Shown: one piece after another, positions 8,573-16,359 of the stretch
Layout of the letters: each line of letters begins with the position of its first letter
Numbering within the stretch: the stretch's first letter is position 1
Origin: Streptomyces humi
GTDB lineage: Bacteria > Actinomycetota > Actinomycetes > Streptomycetales > Streptomycetaceae
Length of the DNA stretch: 64,000 bases
Reading direction: 5' to 3'
Assembly (NCBI RefSeq): GCF_001005085.2
Contig: NZ_LBMU02000013.1
Coordinates: 62,001 to 126,000 of the forward strand
Position numbers and translations under genes: made by a program
The notes under the pieces: model-generated
Seen by the model: the letters and a program-made list of their open reading frames with translations, nothing else
The model's database searches: none
Told to the model about the DNA's origin: nothing

Positions 8573-8701
8573 TGACCGTCACTTCCTGCTCGCCGCCGGC
8601 GGGGTGCGCCCCCATGTCGCGCCGATTCTACGGTCGGGTACGCGATCGGCCGAGAGGGTGATTTCCCGAACGGGTTGCGCGACGGGTCCCCGAGCCCGTA
8701 G

Positions 8702-8742
8702 TGTCCAATCTCGTTGGACAGCACGTCCGACCAGATTGGACA
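8702..8742. promoter_or_regulatory. Operator-like palindrome and repeats before the peptide genes
   Basis: TGTCCAATCTCGTTGGACA (8702-8720) is a perfect 7-base inverted repeat with a 5-base spacer. The half-site TTGGACA recurs at 8736-8742, exactly 22 bases (about two helical turns) further on. AGATTGGACA (8733-8742) also pairs perfectly with TGTCCAATCT (8702-8711). This dense arrangement sits between the divergent XRE gene and the first peptide gene. Confidence 0.75.
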
Positions 8743-8803
8743 GAGTCCGGGGGGAACCTGACTCGATCCGATCGGAAATGTCTATTCCCGAGGGGGAAAG
8801 ATC

Positions 8804-9019
8804 ATGATGGACGCCCATGAGCTCGAGGCCGAGTCCGCGGAGCTGCTGCCGGGTCGTGAGGCCCTGGGCAAGCTGAAGTTCGGCTTCGGCAAGACGGTCA
8901 ACGTCACCAAGCACGTCGCGAACATCAGCGCCCACAACGAGTCCGCCGCGCTGAACGACCACTCCTCGTGGTCGGTGGCCGACTCCGGCGCCGCCCAGAC
9001 CATCAGCGTCACCCAGTAG
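8804..9019 (+). CDS. Leader-like small peptide, copy 1 (putative precursor)
   Basis: 71 residues, about three quarters identical to the peptide encoded at 9098. The N-terminal third is acidic and leader-like (ELEAESAELLPGREALGKLKF). The rest is polar and rich in Asn, Ser, Thr, Ala and His, ending AAQTISVTQ; it has no Cys and no signal peptide. AGGGGGA lies 5 bases before ATG 8804 (ATGATG). The next genes encode a second copy and a membrane metalloprotease with a PqqD-like peptide-binding domain, so a ribosomally made peptide processed by that protease is plausible. I do not recognise the family. A 10-base-pair hairpin (9024-9046) follows directly. Confidence 0.82.
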   Translation: MMDAHELEAESAELLPGREALGKLKFGFGKTVNVTKHVANISAHNESAALNDHSSWSVADSGAAQTISVTQ

Positions 9020-9023
9020 CACC

Positions 9024-9046
9024 GTCCCGGCGCACGGCGCCGGGAC
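9024..9046 (+). terminator. Hairpin after peptide copy 1
   Basis: GTCCCGGCGC / GCGCCGGGAC pair perfectly with a 3-base loop, 5 bases after the stop codon. It probably acts as a partial terminator or mRNA-stabilising hairpin between the two peptide genes. Confidence 0.65.
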
Positions 9047-9097
9047 CCGCTGGACCCACATCGATCTCACCGCACACGCACCGAAAGGACATCCGTC

Positions 9098-9316
9098 ATG
9101 AGCATGGACATGAACGAGCTGGAGAACGAGTCCGCCGAGCTGCTCCCCGGCCGTGAGGCCCTGGGCAAGCTGAAGTTCAGCTTCGGCAAGACCGTCAACG
9201 TCACCAAGCACGTCGCCAACATCGACGCGTCCAACCAGTCGGCCGCGCTGAACGACCACTCGGCCTGGTCGTCCGCCGAGTCGGCCGCCGCGCAGACGAT
9301 CAGCGTCACCCAGTAG
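9098..9316 (+). CDS. Leader-like small peptide, copy 2 (putative precursor)
   Basis: 72 residues. It shares with copy 1 the blocks ESAELLPGREALGKLKF, FGKTVNVTKHVANI, SAALNDHS and AAQTISVTQ. Differences cluster in the first six residues and in the Asn/Ser-rich stretches (ISAHNE versus IDASNQ; SSWSVADSG versus SAWSSAESA), the pattern expected of a recent tandem duplication under selection. GAAAGGA stands 8 bases before the ATG. No cysteines are present, so thioether or disulfide cross-links are unlikely. Alternating hydrophobic and polar residues would also suit a beta-solenoid or amyloid-like secreted polymer. Confidence 0.82.
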   Translation: MSMDMNELENESAELLPGREALGKLKFSFGKTVNVTKHVANIDASNQSAALNDHSAWSSAESAAAQTISVTQ

Positions 9317-9323
9317 TCCCCGC

Positions 9324-9357
9324 GAGCGCCACCGCCGTCGCCCCGGCGGTGGCGCTC
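9324..9357 (+). terminator. Hairpin between peptide copy 2 and the protease gene
   Basis: GAGCGCCACCGCC / GGCGGTGGCGCTC form a perfect 13-base-pair stem with an 8-base loop, 7 bases after the peptide stop. A leaky terminator here would make far more peptide than protease message. Confidence 0.7.
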
Positions 9358-9405
9358 CTGGGTATCGGGGGGGAACTTCATGGGGGATCCGGGGGGAGAC
9401 CACAT

Positions 9406-11313
9406 ATGACGGTGCTCGGAGACGGGACCGCCGCGCTGTACGACACGGGCCCGGTGCCCGGACCCGGCGGCTGGCCGGTGACCTACGAGCAGGTGGCGAC
9501 GGGCAACCTGCCGGTGGTGGAGGCGCCGTCGCCGGTCCCGAGGCTGAGCGCGGGACTGCGGCTGCACGGCGAGTACCAGGGGTCGGGCTTCACCGAACCC
9601 AAATACATCGCCCGTCGGGGGGACGGGCAGGTCGTGCAGCTGTCCAGGCTGCTGTACCTGGTGGCGTCGTCGGTCGACGGCGTCCGCGATGCCGAGGCCA
9701 TCGCGCACCGGGTCAGCGCCCGCTTCGGCCGCGAGGTGAGCGGGGAGAACATCCGCTTCCTCGTCGAGAAGAAACTGGAACCGCTGGGTGTGACGGTCCC
9801 GGAGGGCCAGGAGGACGACGAGGTCGACGCACCGCGCTCCGACCTGCTGCTCGCCCTCAAGGGCCACCGGGTCATCTTCAACGAGCGGCGCACGATGAAG
9901 ATCGCGCGCTCGCTGGCCTGGCTGCACCGGCCGGCCGTGGTCGCGCTGGTACTGGGCTCGGCCATAGCCATGGACGTCTGGCTGTTCGGGTTCTTCGGGG
10001 CGATCGAGCCCGTCCTCCAGGTGCTCGACCAGCCGGTCCTCATCCTCGTCGTCTTCGTGCTCACCGTGGCCTCCCTCGTCTTCCACGAGTTCGGCCACGC
10101 CTCGGCGTGCAGATACGGCGGAGCCCGCCCCGGCTGCATCGGGTGCGGGCTCTTCCTCATCTGGCCCTCGATGTACACGGACGTCACCGACGTCTACCGG
10201 ATCGGCCGGGCCGGCCGGCTCCGCACCGACCTGGGCGGCGTGTACTTCAACGTCGTCTTCATGCTGGCCATGACCGGCGCCTACTTCGCCACCGGGTCCC
10301 AGTTCTTCCTGGCCACGGTGTACCTCGGGCACTTCGAGATCATGGAGCAGCTGATGCCGGCCGTACGGCTGGACGGCTACTACATCCTCGGCGACCTGGC
10401 CGGCGTCCCGGACCTGTACGGCAAGATCAAGCCGATCCTGCTGGCCCTGGTACCGGGAGCGAGGGGGGACAAGGCCCGCGCGGAGGTCGCCGGGCTGAAG
10501 AAGTCGGCGCGCGCCGTCGTCGCCACCTGGGTGCTGACGATGGTCCCGCTGATCATCGGCGAACTCGGCTACGCGCTGTGGAACCTGCCCCGGATCCTCA
10601 CCACGATGACCCGCTCGCTGACCGAGCAACTCATCGGCACCGGCTCGGCGTTCGTGGACGGAAAGATCGTCGAGGGGCTGGTCGGGACGATCGGCTGCGT
10701 GATGCTGCTCTGCCCGATGGCCGGTGTCGTCTACCTGTCCGTGAAGATCGGCGGCCGGATCTTCCGGGCCGCGAAGCGGTCCACGGCGGGCCGGCCCGGA
10801 CTCCGGCTGGCCATCTGCGCCCTCGCCCTCGCCGGGCTCACCGGGCTCAGCTACGCCTGGATGTCCGGGGTGACCCCGAAGCCGCTGCCCAAGCAGCCGC
10901 CGATCGCGCCCATCCTCCAGCCGGGGGTGCCGACCACCGCGCCGCCGGCCCGGCAGGCCTCGACCCCGGACCAGCCGGCCGACGGCTCCGGCACGCCCAC
11001 GGACACGGTGTCCGGGGCCCCGGCCGGCCCGGCCGGAGCGAGCGCCGCTCCCTCAGCGGAGCAGACGTCACGCGGCGCGTCCGCCTCGGCGTCGCCCTCC
11101 GCCTCGGTGCCGGGCCACCCGGGCACGGGCGCCACCGGTTCGCCGGCGCCGTCCGGCGGGGGCACGGTCACCGGACCCACGCCGTCCCCGTCGGAGAGCG
11201 TCGGAGTCTCGCCGACGCCCACCCCGTCGGAGAGCGTCCCGGTGTCACCGACGCCCAGCCCGTCCCCGCCACCGGCCAGCGACTCGCCGAGCCCGGCCCC
11301 GGCGACGTCCTGA
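9406..11313 (+). CDS. PqqD-domain / M50-type membrane zinc metalloprotease
   Basis: 635 residues. Residues ~66-130 form a PqqD-like winged helix (KYIARRGDGQVVQLSRL, then helical DGVRDAEAIAHRVSARFG), a fold that binds RiPP leader peptides. Residues ~170-480 form a polytopic core with the zinc motif HEFGH at 227-231 in a membrane helix and the third-ligand motif RLDGYYILGD at ~321-330, typical of site-2-protease-like M50 peptidases. After a last helix (~490) comes a 120-residue Pro/Ser/Thr-rich tail that probably crosses the cell wall. A Shine-Dalgarno (ggggggag) precedes ATG 9406. It likely cleaves or exports the two small peptides just upstream; this rests on neighbourhood and domain content. 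Confidence 0.87.
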   Translation: MTVLGDGTAALYDTGPVPGPGGWPVTYEQVATGNLPVVEAPSPVPRLSAGLRLHGEYQGSGFTEPKYIARRGDGQVVQLSRLLYLVASSVDGVRDAEAIAHRVSARFGREVSGENIRFLVEKKLEPLGVTVPEGQEDDEVDAPRSDLLLALKGHRVIFNERRTMKIARSLAWLHRPAVVALVLGSAIAMDVWLFGFFGAIEPVLQVLDQPVLILVVFVLTVASLVFHEFGHASACRYGGARPGCIGCGLFLIWPSMYTDVTDVYRIGRAGRLRTDLGGVYFNVVFMLAMTGAYFATGSQFFLATVYLGHFEIMEQLMPAVRLDGYYILGDLAGVPDLYGKIKPILLALVPGARGDKARAEVAGLKKSARAVVATWVLTMVPLIIGELGYALWNLPRILTTMTRSLTEQLIGTGSAFVDGKIVEGLVGTIGCVMLLCPMAGVVYLSVKIGGRIFRAAKRSTAGRPGLRLAICALALAGLTGLSYAWMSGVTPKPLPKQPPIAPILQPGVPTTAPPARQASTPDQPADGSGTPTDTVSGAPAGPAGASAAPSAEQTSRGASASASPSASVPGHPGTGATGSPAPSGGGTVTGPTPSPSESVGVSPTPTPSESVPVSPTPSPSPPPASDSPSPAPATS

Positions 11314-11408
11314 CGGCCGGCACCGGGCCGCCGTACCGCACGTGCCGGCATCGGGCCGCCGTCCCACTCACCGCTTACCGCAGCACCACTGGAGCACAGG
11401 AGCACGCC

Positions 11409-12086
11409 ATGAGCAGTCACCGAAAACCACGCGCCACCGCGAGCCCGCTCACCCGACGGGCCGTGCGGATCGGCCTGTTCGCCGCCGGCCTCGCGGGCGC
11501 GGCCACCGCCGTGCCCGCCCAGGCGGCCACCGCCGCGACGCACGCCGCGTTCGCCTCCGACCACGTGTTCAGCCACGCCGACCGCGGTCACCACACCCAG
11601 GCCAGGGACTCGTTCACGGTCCGCCAGTTCGGCACGGTGAACGCCGCCGCCGTACGCAACCAGGCCAACGCCGTCTCGGCCGGCTGCTCGGCCGACGACC
11701 ACTGCCGTTCGGTCGCGCTGTCCTTCCAGATCGTCACGATCGCCGGCGAGCGCACACACCTGAACGCCGTGAACCTCAGCGACGCGGCCAACAAGGAGTG
11801 CACGGGCTGTCAGACCCTCGCGGGCGCCTACCAGTTCGTGGTCTCCACGCCGACCGCGCTCCGCTTCGACAAGGCCACCCAGGACAAGCTCGCCGACATC
11901 CACCGCCGGCTCGACGCGCTGACCCGGTCCACGCTGCCCGCCGCCGACCTGCGCACGAAGGTCGACGGGCTGGCCGGCGAGGTCACCTCCGTCCTGCACG
12001 ACGCGGTCGCGAACGCTCCGAAGGGCGACCCGAAGAACGACGTCACCCTCCACCGCCACCTGGACGGCTGGCCCGGCGGCCGCTGA
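11409..12086 (+). CDS. Secreted four-cysteine protein of the peptide/protease locus
   Basis: 225 residues with a clear Sec signal peptide (RRAVRIGLFAAGLAGAATAVPAQA, cleavage near residue 39-40). The mature part contains two cysteine pairs (Cys93/Cys99 and Cys131/Cys134) in CSADDHC and CTGC, probably disulfides, within a segment rich in beta strands (SVALSFQIVTIAG, YQFVVST). It ends with a charged helical region. No enzyme motif is recognised. It begins 95 bases after the protease gene and is followed by a strong terminator, so it probably belongs to the same transcriptional unit. An extracellular partner of the processed peptides is an inference. Confidence 0.82.
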   Translation: MSSHRKPRATASPLTRRAVRIGLFAAGLAGAATAVPAQAATAATHAAFASDHVFSHADRGHHTQARDSFTVRQFGTVNAAAVRNQANAVSAGCSADDHCRSVALSFQIVTIAGERTHLNAVNLSDAANKECTGCQTLAGAYQFVVSTPTALRFDKATQDKLADIHRRLDALTRSTLPAADLRTKVDGLAGEVTSVLHDAVANAPKGDPKNDVTLHRHLDGWPGGR

Positions 12087-12132
12087 GCCCCGCGCCGCCG
12101 TCGTACGGACCGGACACCGCACACCCCACCGA

Positions 12133-12173
12133 GGCCGCCGGGCCCGCGAGCGCCATTCGCGGGCCCGGCGGCC
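12133..12173 (+). terminator. Strong terminator ending the peptide/protease locus
   Basis: A perfect 17-base-pair stem (12133-12149 with 12157-12173) and a 7-base loop, 46 bases after the stop of the secreted-protein gene. Confidence 0.9.
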
Positions 12174-12225
12174 GGTCGTGTCCATTGACACGGGGTACGA
12201 CCGGAAGGAGACTCAGGGCAACTCA

Positions 12226-12241
12226 GTGAAGTTAATTTCAC
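12226..12241. promoter_or_regulatory. Dyad-symmetric operator candidate before pobA
   Basis: GTGAAGTTAATTTCAC is a 16-base palindrome with 7 of 8 symmetric base pairs matching, unusually AT-rich for this genome. It sits 57 bases upstream of the pobA start. IclR- or MarR-type aromatic-acid regulators are the obvious candidate ligands; none is encoded next door. Confidence 0.55.
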
Positions 12242-12297
12242 CACGCGAACAAACCGGCCGCGGCCGTCGTGGGTGAACGGACGGAAGGGAACGACCG

Positions 12298-13476
12298 ATG
12301 CGCACCACCGTCGGCATCATCGGAGCCGGACCCGCGGGGCTGCTCCTCGCGCGGCTGCTGCACAACGCGGGCATCGACTCGGTCGTCCTGGAGAGCCGCG
12401 ACCGCTCCTACGTCGAGCACCGCCAGCGCGCCGGGATCCTGGAGCAGGGCACGGTGGACGTGCTGCGCGCGGCCGGCGCCGGAGAGCGCATGGACCGTGA
12501 GGGCCTGCGCCACGACGGCATCGAGCTGCGGTTCGACCGGCGGCGCCACCGTGTGGACTTCCCCGCCCTGACCGGCGGCCGGTCCGTGACGGTCTACGCG
12601 CAGACCGAGGTCTGCAAGGACCTGATCGCCCTCCAGCTCAAGGAGGGCGGTCCGCTGCTCTTCGAGGCGGAGGCGCTCGCGGTGGAGGGTGCCGAGAGCG
12701 AGCGGCCCCGGGTGCGGTTCCGGCACGAGGGCCGCGAGGACGTCCTGGAGTGCGCGTACGTCGTCGGCTGCGACGGCTTCTGGGGGGTGGCCCGCACCGC
12801 GTTCCCCGAGTCCCTCTCCAAGGTCTTCGAGCGGACGTACCCCCACGGCTGGCTGGGCATCCTCGCCGACGTCGCCCCCTCCCACGACGAGCTGGTCTAC
12901 GCCCGCCACGAGCGCGGCTTCGCCCTCCTGTCGATGCGCTCCCCGTCCGTCTCCCGCCTCTACCTCCAGGTGCCGGCCGGCACGGACGCCGAGGACTGGA
13001 CCGACGAGGCGATCTGGGACGAGCTGGAGCGCCGCTTCGAGACCGACGACGACTGGCGGCTGGAGCGCGGCCCGATCACCCAGAAGTCGGTCACGCCCAT
13101 GCGGTCGTACGTCCACGAGCCGATGCGGCACGGCCGGCTCTTCCTCGCCGGGGACGCCGCCCACATCGTGCCGCCGACCGGCGCCAAGGGGCTGAACCTG
13201 GCCGTGGGCGACGTCGTGACCCTCGCGCGTGCCCTGGCGCACGAACGGGAGACGGGCTCGCCCGAGCTCCTCGACGCCTACTCGGCGACCTGTCTGCGCC
13301 GGGTCTGGCAGGCCGAGCGGTTCTCCTACGACATGACCACCCTGCTCCACCCCGGTCCCGGCGACACGCCGTTCGACGCCCGGCTCCAGCTGGCCCGGCT
13401 CGGCCGGATCGCCTCCTCCCGGGCGGCCGAGACCGACCTCGCGGAGGCGTACACCGGCTTCCCCTTCGACGCCTGA
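12298..13476 (+). CDS. pobA: 4-hydroxybenzoate 3-monooxygenase
   Basis: Flavoprotein hydroxylase converting 4-hydroxybenzoate to protocatechuate with NAD(P)H and O2, the entry to the beta-ketoadipate pathway. It has 392 residues against 394 in the classic Pseudomonas enzyme. The FAD fold GIIGAGPAGLLLARLL is at the N-terminus. RAGILEQGTVDVL (~45), GLRHDGIEL (~66) and VTVYAQTEV (~97) are PHBH-specific. The FAD ribityl motif LFLAGDAAHIVPPTGAKGLNLA starts near residue 280. The gene stands alone: no pca genes are nearby. Regulation probably involves the palindrome at 12226-12241. Confidence 0.94.
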   Translation: MRTTVGIIGAGPAGLLLARLLHNAGIDSVVLESRDRSYVEHRQRAGILEQGTVDVLRAAGAGERMDREGLRHDGIELRFDRRRHRVDFPALTGGRSVTVYAQTEVCKDLIALQLKEGGPLLFEAEALAVEGAESERPRVRFRHEGREDVLECAYVVGCDGFWGVARTAFPESLSKVFERTYPHGWLGILADVAPSHDELVYARHERGFALLSMRSPSVSRLYLQVPAGTDAEDWTDEAIWDELERRFETDDDWRLERGPITQKSVTPMRSYVHEPMRHGRLFLAGDAAHIVPPTGAKGLNLAVGDVVTLARALAHERETGSPELLDAYSATCLRRVWQAERFSYDMTTLLHPGPGDTPFDARLQLARLGRIASSRAAETDLAEAYTGFPFDA

Positions 13477-13671
13477 ACGGTCTCTGGCCGGTTCCGGCCG
13501 GGTACCGGCTTCGTCATGGAATGAAGCCCTCCGTGGCCGGGAATCAGGGGTCCGCGTAGCGTGTTGCGCAGCATGCCGGGGGAAAGATCCTCCCCAGGTA
13601 GCATGGCAGACTTTTGCCAATCCATTACTCTTGACGCCAAGGCCCACGCACGGTGGCCATGGAGGAGTGAA

Positions 13672-14532
13672 ATGAGGAGCAGCAACCCGGTCTTCTCGCG
13701 ACGGGGGTTCAGCCGCGACAACGGCTACGCGGGCTTCAACACCGCGCCGCAGGCCGGGTACGCACAGGGCAACCCGTACGCGCAGAACCCGTACGCGAAC
13801 AACCCCTACGCGCAGCAGGACGTCCAGCAGGGCGCCCCGCCGCAGGCCCCGGCCACCACCGGCCGCATGACGATGGACGACGTCGTCATGCGCTCGGCCA
13901 TGACGCTCGGCACGGTCGCCGTCGGCGCGGTCCTCGCCTGGGCGCTGCTGCCCGTCTCCAGCACCAGCTTCGGCCTGGCCTTCGGCTCCGCGATCGTCGC
14001 GATGGTCCTGGCCCTGATCCAGAGCTTCAAGCGCACCCCGGTGCCCGCGCTGATCCTCGGCTACGCAGCCTTCGAGGGCGTCTTCCTCGGTGTCATCAGC
14101 GAGATGTACAACAGCCAGTGGAGCGGCGCGCCGTTCCAGGCGGTGCTCGGCACCATGGCGGTCTCGGCCGCCACCCTGCTGGTCTACCGGGCCGGCTGGA
14201 TCCGCGTCACCGCCCGCTACGCCCGTATCGGCATGGCCATCGCCATCGCCTTCGTACTGGTCATGGCGGTCAACCTGCTGCTGGTCGCGTTCGGCGTCGC
14301 CGAGAACGGCGGACTGCGCAGCTTCGGCCCGCTCGGTGCGATCGTCGGCATCATCGCGATCCTGCTCGGCGCGTTCTTCCTGACCCTCGACTTCAAGCAG
14401 ATCGAGGACGGCATTGCGTACGGCGCCCCGAAGAACGAGGCCTGGCTGGCCGCGTTCGGCCTCACCATGACCCTGGTGTGGATCTACGTCGAGATGCTCC
14501 GGCTGGTCGCGATCTTCAGCAGCAACGACTAG
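13672..14532 (+). CDS. Bax inhibitor-1/YccA family membrane protein
   Basis: 286 residues. An N-terminal ~65-residue cytoplasmic segment is rich in Asn, Pro, Tyr, Gln and Ala with a repeated NPYA motif (GNPYAQNPYANNPYAQ). Seven hydrophobic helices follow from residue ~75 to the end, with the family-typical final segment (FGLTMTLVWIYVEMLRLVAIF). GGAGGAG stands just before ATG 13672. Bacterial members are thought to leak or sense calcium/protons; the precise role here is unknown. A strong terminator follows. Confidence 0.9.
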   Translation: MRSSNPVFSRRGFSRDNGYAGFNTAPQAGYAQGNPYAQNPYANNPYAQQDVQQGAPPQAPATTGRMTMDDVVMRSAMTLGTVAVGAVLAWALLPVSSTSFGLAFGSAIVAMVLALIQSFKRTPVPALILGYAAFEGVFLGVISEMYNSQWSGAPFQAVLGTMAVSAATLLVYRAGWIRVTARYARIGMAIAIAFVLVMAVNLLLVAFGVAENGGLRSFGPLGAIVGIIAILLGAFFLTLDFKQIEDGIAYGAPKNEAWLAAFGLTMTLVWIYVEMLRLVAIFSSND

Positions 14533-14562
14533 CGGGACGGCGGGCTCTCCCAAGTGAGCCGA

Positions 14563-14597
14563 GAAGGGCCCCGGGGTCACCGCCCCCGGGGCCCTTC
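14563..14597 (+). terminator. Terminator after the Bax-inhibitor-1 gene
   Basis: GAAGGGCCCCGGGG (14563-14576) pairs perfectly with CCCCGGGGCCCTTC (14584-14597) around a 7-base loop. It lies between converging genes and probably serves both. Confidence 0.88.
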
Positions 14598-14618
14598 GGC
14601 GTATGTCCTTGTGCGCGC

Positions 14619-14849
14619 CTAGAGAAGTTTGCGCGCCGCCCTCCTCAGGTCGTACTCGTGGATCAACGCCTTCGCGTGGCCGTACGCGAGGTTGTGTTCG
14701 TGGCGGAGCCAGCTGACCTTTTCCTCGAAGCGGAAGAGGGACGGGCCTTCCTCGACGGTGCGCAGCCAGTCGGACACTTCACGACCGGTGCAGTGGGGGA
14801 TGCGGGCGAGCATGTTGCGATGGGTCTCCTCGGAGAAGACTTGGGACAT
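14619..14849 (-). CDS. DUF4287-type small conserved protein
   Basis: 76 residues with the characteristic order FSEETHRNMLARIPHCTGRE, then W-L, FEEKVSWLRHEHNLAYGHAKAL and IHEYDLRR. I recall this as the DUF4287 family, found as a stand-alone domain in actinobacteria. It is soluble, with no catalytic motif visible. It converges on the Bax-inhibitor-1 gene. Confidence 0.78.
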   Translation of the reverse strand: MSQVFSEETHRNMLARIPHCTGREVSDWLRTVEEGPSLFRFEEKVSWLRHEHNLAYGHAKALIHEYDLRRAARKLL

Positions 14850-14977
14850 CGGCGCCTCCGGTGCGCAAAGGGGGTTGTAGCCGGTCCTTCACGTCACCGT
14901 GCCTGAGTGTTGGCGCGTTGGCAACAGTCGGGACGCGTCCTGGCCGAAGAGCCGACGGGAGGCGTTACGCTCGCGGC

Positions 14978-15289
14978 GTGGTTGATACGACGCCTCTTAC
15001 CCGTGCCGTGGAGCATTTCGCCGACAAGTTGCGGGCGGCGCCGCAGAGTCGGCTACAGAGAGGGGCGGCCGCGGAGGCGCTGGCGCTGGCCAGGCAGCTG
15101 GCCGGCTGGGCACAGACCGTCGAGGAGCCGGGCGGCACGGTCCGGGAGATGCCGGACGCGGGGATGTTCGCGGTGGCCGACCAAATCGCGGTGGCCGGCA
15201 ACGACTTGGCGGTGGTGCTGGAGAGCGACGCCGAGGTCGGCGACGCGGTCCGCATGGTCGAGGAGGCCCAGAAGAGGGCGGGCGTCTGA
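14978..15289 (+). CDS. Conserved small hypothetical protein
   Basis: 103 residues from GTG 14978. Mostly alpha-helical and acidic, with two amphipathic stretches (AEALALARQLAGWAQTVE and DQIAVAGNDLAVVLE). It has no signal peptide or membrane helix. GGGAGG lies upstream at the long end of the useful distance, so a later start is possible. I do not recognise a function. Divergent from the DUF4287 gene, with about 130 bases between. Confidence 0.7.
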   Translation: MVDTTPLTRAVEHFADKLRAAPQSRLQRGAAAEALALARQLAGWAQTVEEPGGTVREMPDAGMFAVADQIAVAGNDLAVVLESDAEVGDAVRMVEEAQKRAGV

Positions 15290-15300
15290 GACCGAACGCC

Positions 15301-15375
15301 GTCACCTACGTCCACGGGTGCGGGTGCGTCCACGGGTGCCGGTGCGGGTGCCGGTGCTGGTGCGGGTGCGTGATC
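15301..15375. repeat. Low-complexity GGTGCGGGTGC repeat
   Basis: Repeated ggtgcgggtgc-type hexamer/dodecamer units fill the region just after the small gene. It is intergenic and has no coding signal. Confidence 0.6.
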
Positions 15376-15400
15376 GGGTGCGGGTCCGTGGGGGTTGCTC

Positions 15401-15469
15401 GCGCAGTTCCCCGCGCCCCTGAAGGGGCGCTCACACCGACGCCCCTGAAAGGGGCGCGGGGAACTGCGC
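15401..15469. repeat. Dispersed Streptomyces palindromic repeat, class B, copy 1 (double, inverted)
   Basis: GCGCAGTTCCCCGCGCCCCT (15401-15420) and its exact reverse complement (15450-15469) form a 20-base inverted repeat. Two smaller hairpins lie between (gcgcccct-ga-aggggcgc; gcccctgaaaggggc). The same core recurs at ~18012-18041 and, interrupted, at ~53084-53142. It probably acts as a bidirectional terminator or mRNA-stabilising element here, between a rightward and a leftward gene end. Confidence 0.8.
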
Positions 15470-15525
15470 GACCAGCCACGACGGCGCCGCACCCGATTAC
15501 GCACCCCAGGACCCCAGACCCCAGA

Positions 15526-15573
15526 ACCCCGGAACCTCAGAACCCCGGAACCTCAGAACCCCGGAACCTCAGG
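15526..15573. repeat. 16-base tandem repeat
   Basis: Three copies of gaaccccggaacctca, preceded by related partial units, run up to the stop codon of the leftward gene that ends at 15577. Confidence 0.7.
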
Positions 15574-15576
15574 GCC

Positions 15577-16359
15577 TCAGAGCGACGCTATGACCCGGTC
15601 CGCCAGGATGTACACGTTCTCTTCCCCGCACGCGAACGTCAGCGTGTACGCGCCCGAGATCCCCGACCCGCCCAGCAGGTACGGCGTCTCACCGGCGCCC
15701 AGGGCCGCGGCCAGCCGCTCGGCCGTCTCCCGGTGCCCCGGCGTCATGCACAGGGTCGTGCCGTCGGCGAAGACATAGACGTCCAGCGTGCCCAGCGGGC
15801 CGGGGCGGACGTCGGACAGCTCCACCTGCGACTCGGCCAGCTGCTCCAGCGTCGCGACCGTACGCTCGTGGTCGTTCACCATCGGCGACTGCACCGGCAC
15901 GAAGTCCGGGTGCGACGGGTGCCGGCGCCGCGCCGCGGCCAGTTCCGGGGAGTCCCCGGTGAACTCGTCGGTCTCCGCCGTCGGCTCGGCGACCGGCTCG
16001 AGACCGGCGAAGTCGGCCTGCCGGGGCAGGAACAGCTCGTTGTCCGCCAGACCCAGCAGCGACGGCGTGTCGGACACGTCACGCGCCTCCTGCGCGGCCC
16101 AGAAGGCACGCGCCTCGGCCAGCTCCCGCTCCCGCTCCTCGGCCAGCGCCTCCGCCACCGCGGCGCGGATCTCCTCGGCGTCCGCGTGGCTGCGGGCGGC
16201 GGGCAGCAGGGCCCGCATCGCGGCGGCCTGGTTCTGGGCAAGCTGGGTGTGCAGCTCGGCGACCTGACGGCGCAGCTTCAGAACGGTGCGCAGGACAGCG
16301 ACGCCCACGGCGCCCGTGGCGGCCGTGGTGAGCAGCAAGGCGATCGGCATGGCGCTCAC
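15577..16359 (-). CDS. Membrane-anchored coiled-coil protein of unknown function
   Basis: 260 residues from GTG 16359, with GGGAG 7 bases upstream. One N-terminal membrane anchor (MPIALLLTTAATGAVGVAVL), then a long charged helix with heptad character (~25-95, RRQVAELHTQLAQ to AEERERELAEARAF). An acidic linker and a C-terminal alpha/beta domain (~150-260, TLDVYVFADGTTLCMTPGH to ENVYILADRVIASL) follow. The C-terminal domain probably faces the cytoplasm. I do not recognise the family. Confidence 0.8.
   Translation of the reverse strand: MSAMPIALLLTTAATGAVGVAVLRTVLKLRRQVAELHTQLAQNQAAAMRALLPAARSHADAEEIRAAVAEALAEERERELAEARAFWAAQEARDVSDTPSLLGLADNELFLPRQADFAGLEPVAEPTAETDEFTGDSPELAAARRRHPSHPDFVPVQSPMVNDHERTVATLEQLAESQVELSDVRPGPLGTLDVYVFADGTTLCMTPGHRETAERLAAALGAGETPYLLGGSGISGAYTLTFACGEENVYILADRVIASL

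Noticed and set aside
8804..9316. Small peptides as lanthipeptide or sactipeptide precursors
   Set aside because: No cysteines in either peptide and no LanM/LanKC or radical SAM gene nearby.
12238..14580. 780-codon reverse frame opposite pobA and the Bax-inhibitor gene
   Set aside because: Spans two genes and a terminator; clear antisense shadow.
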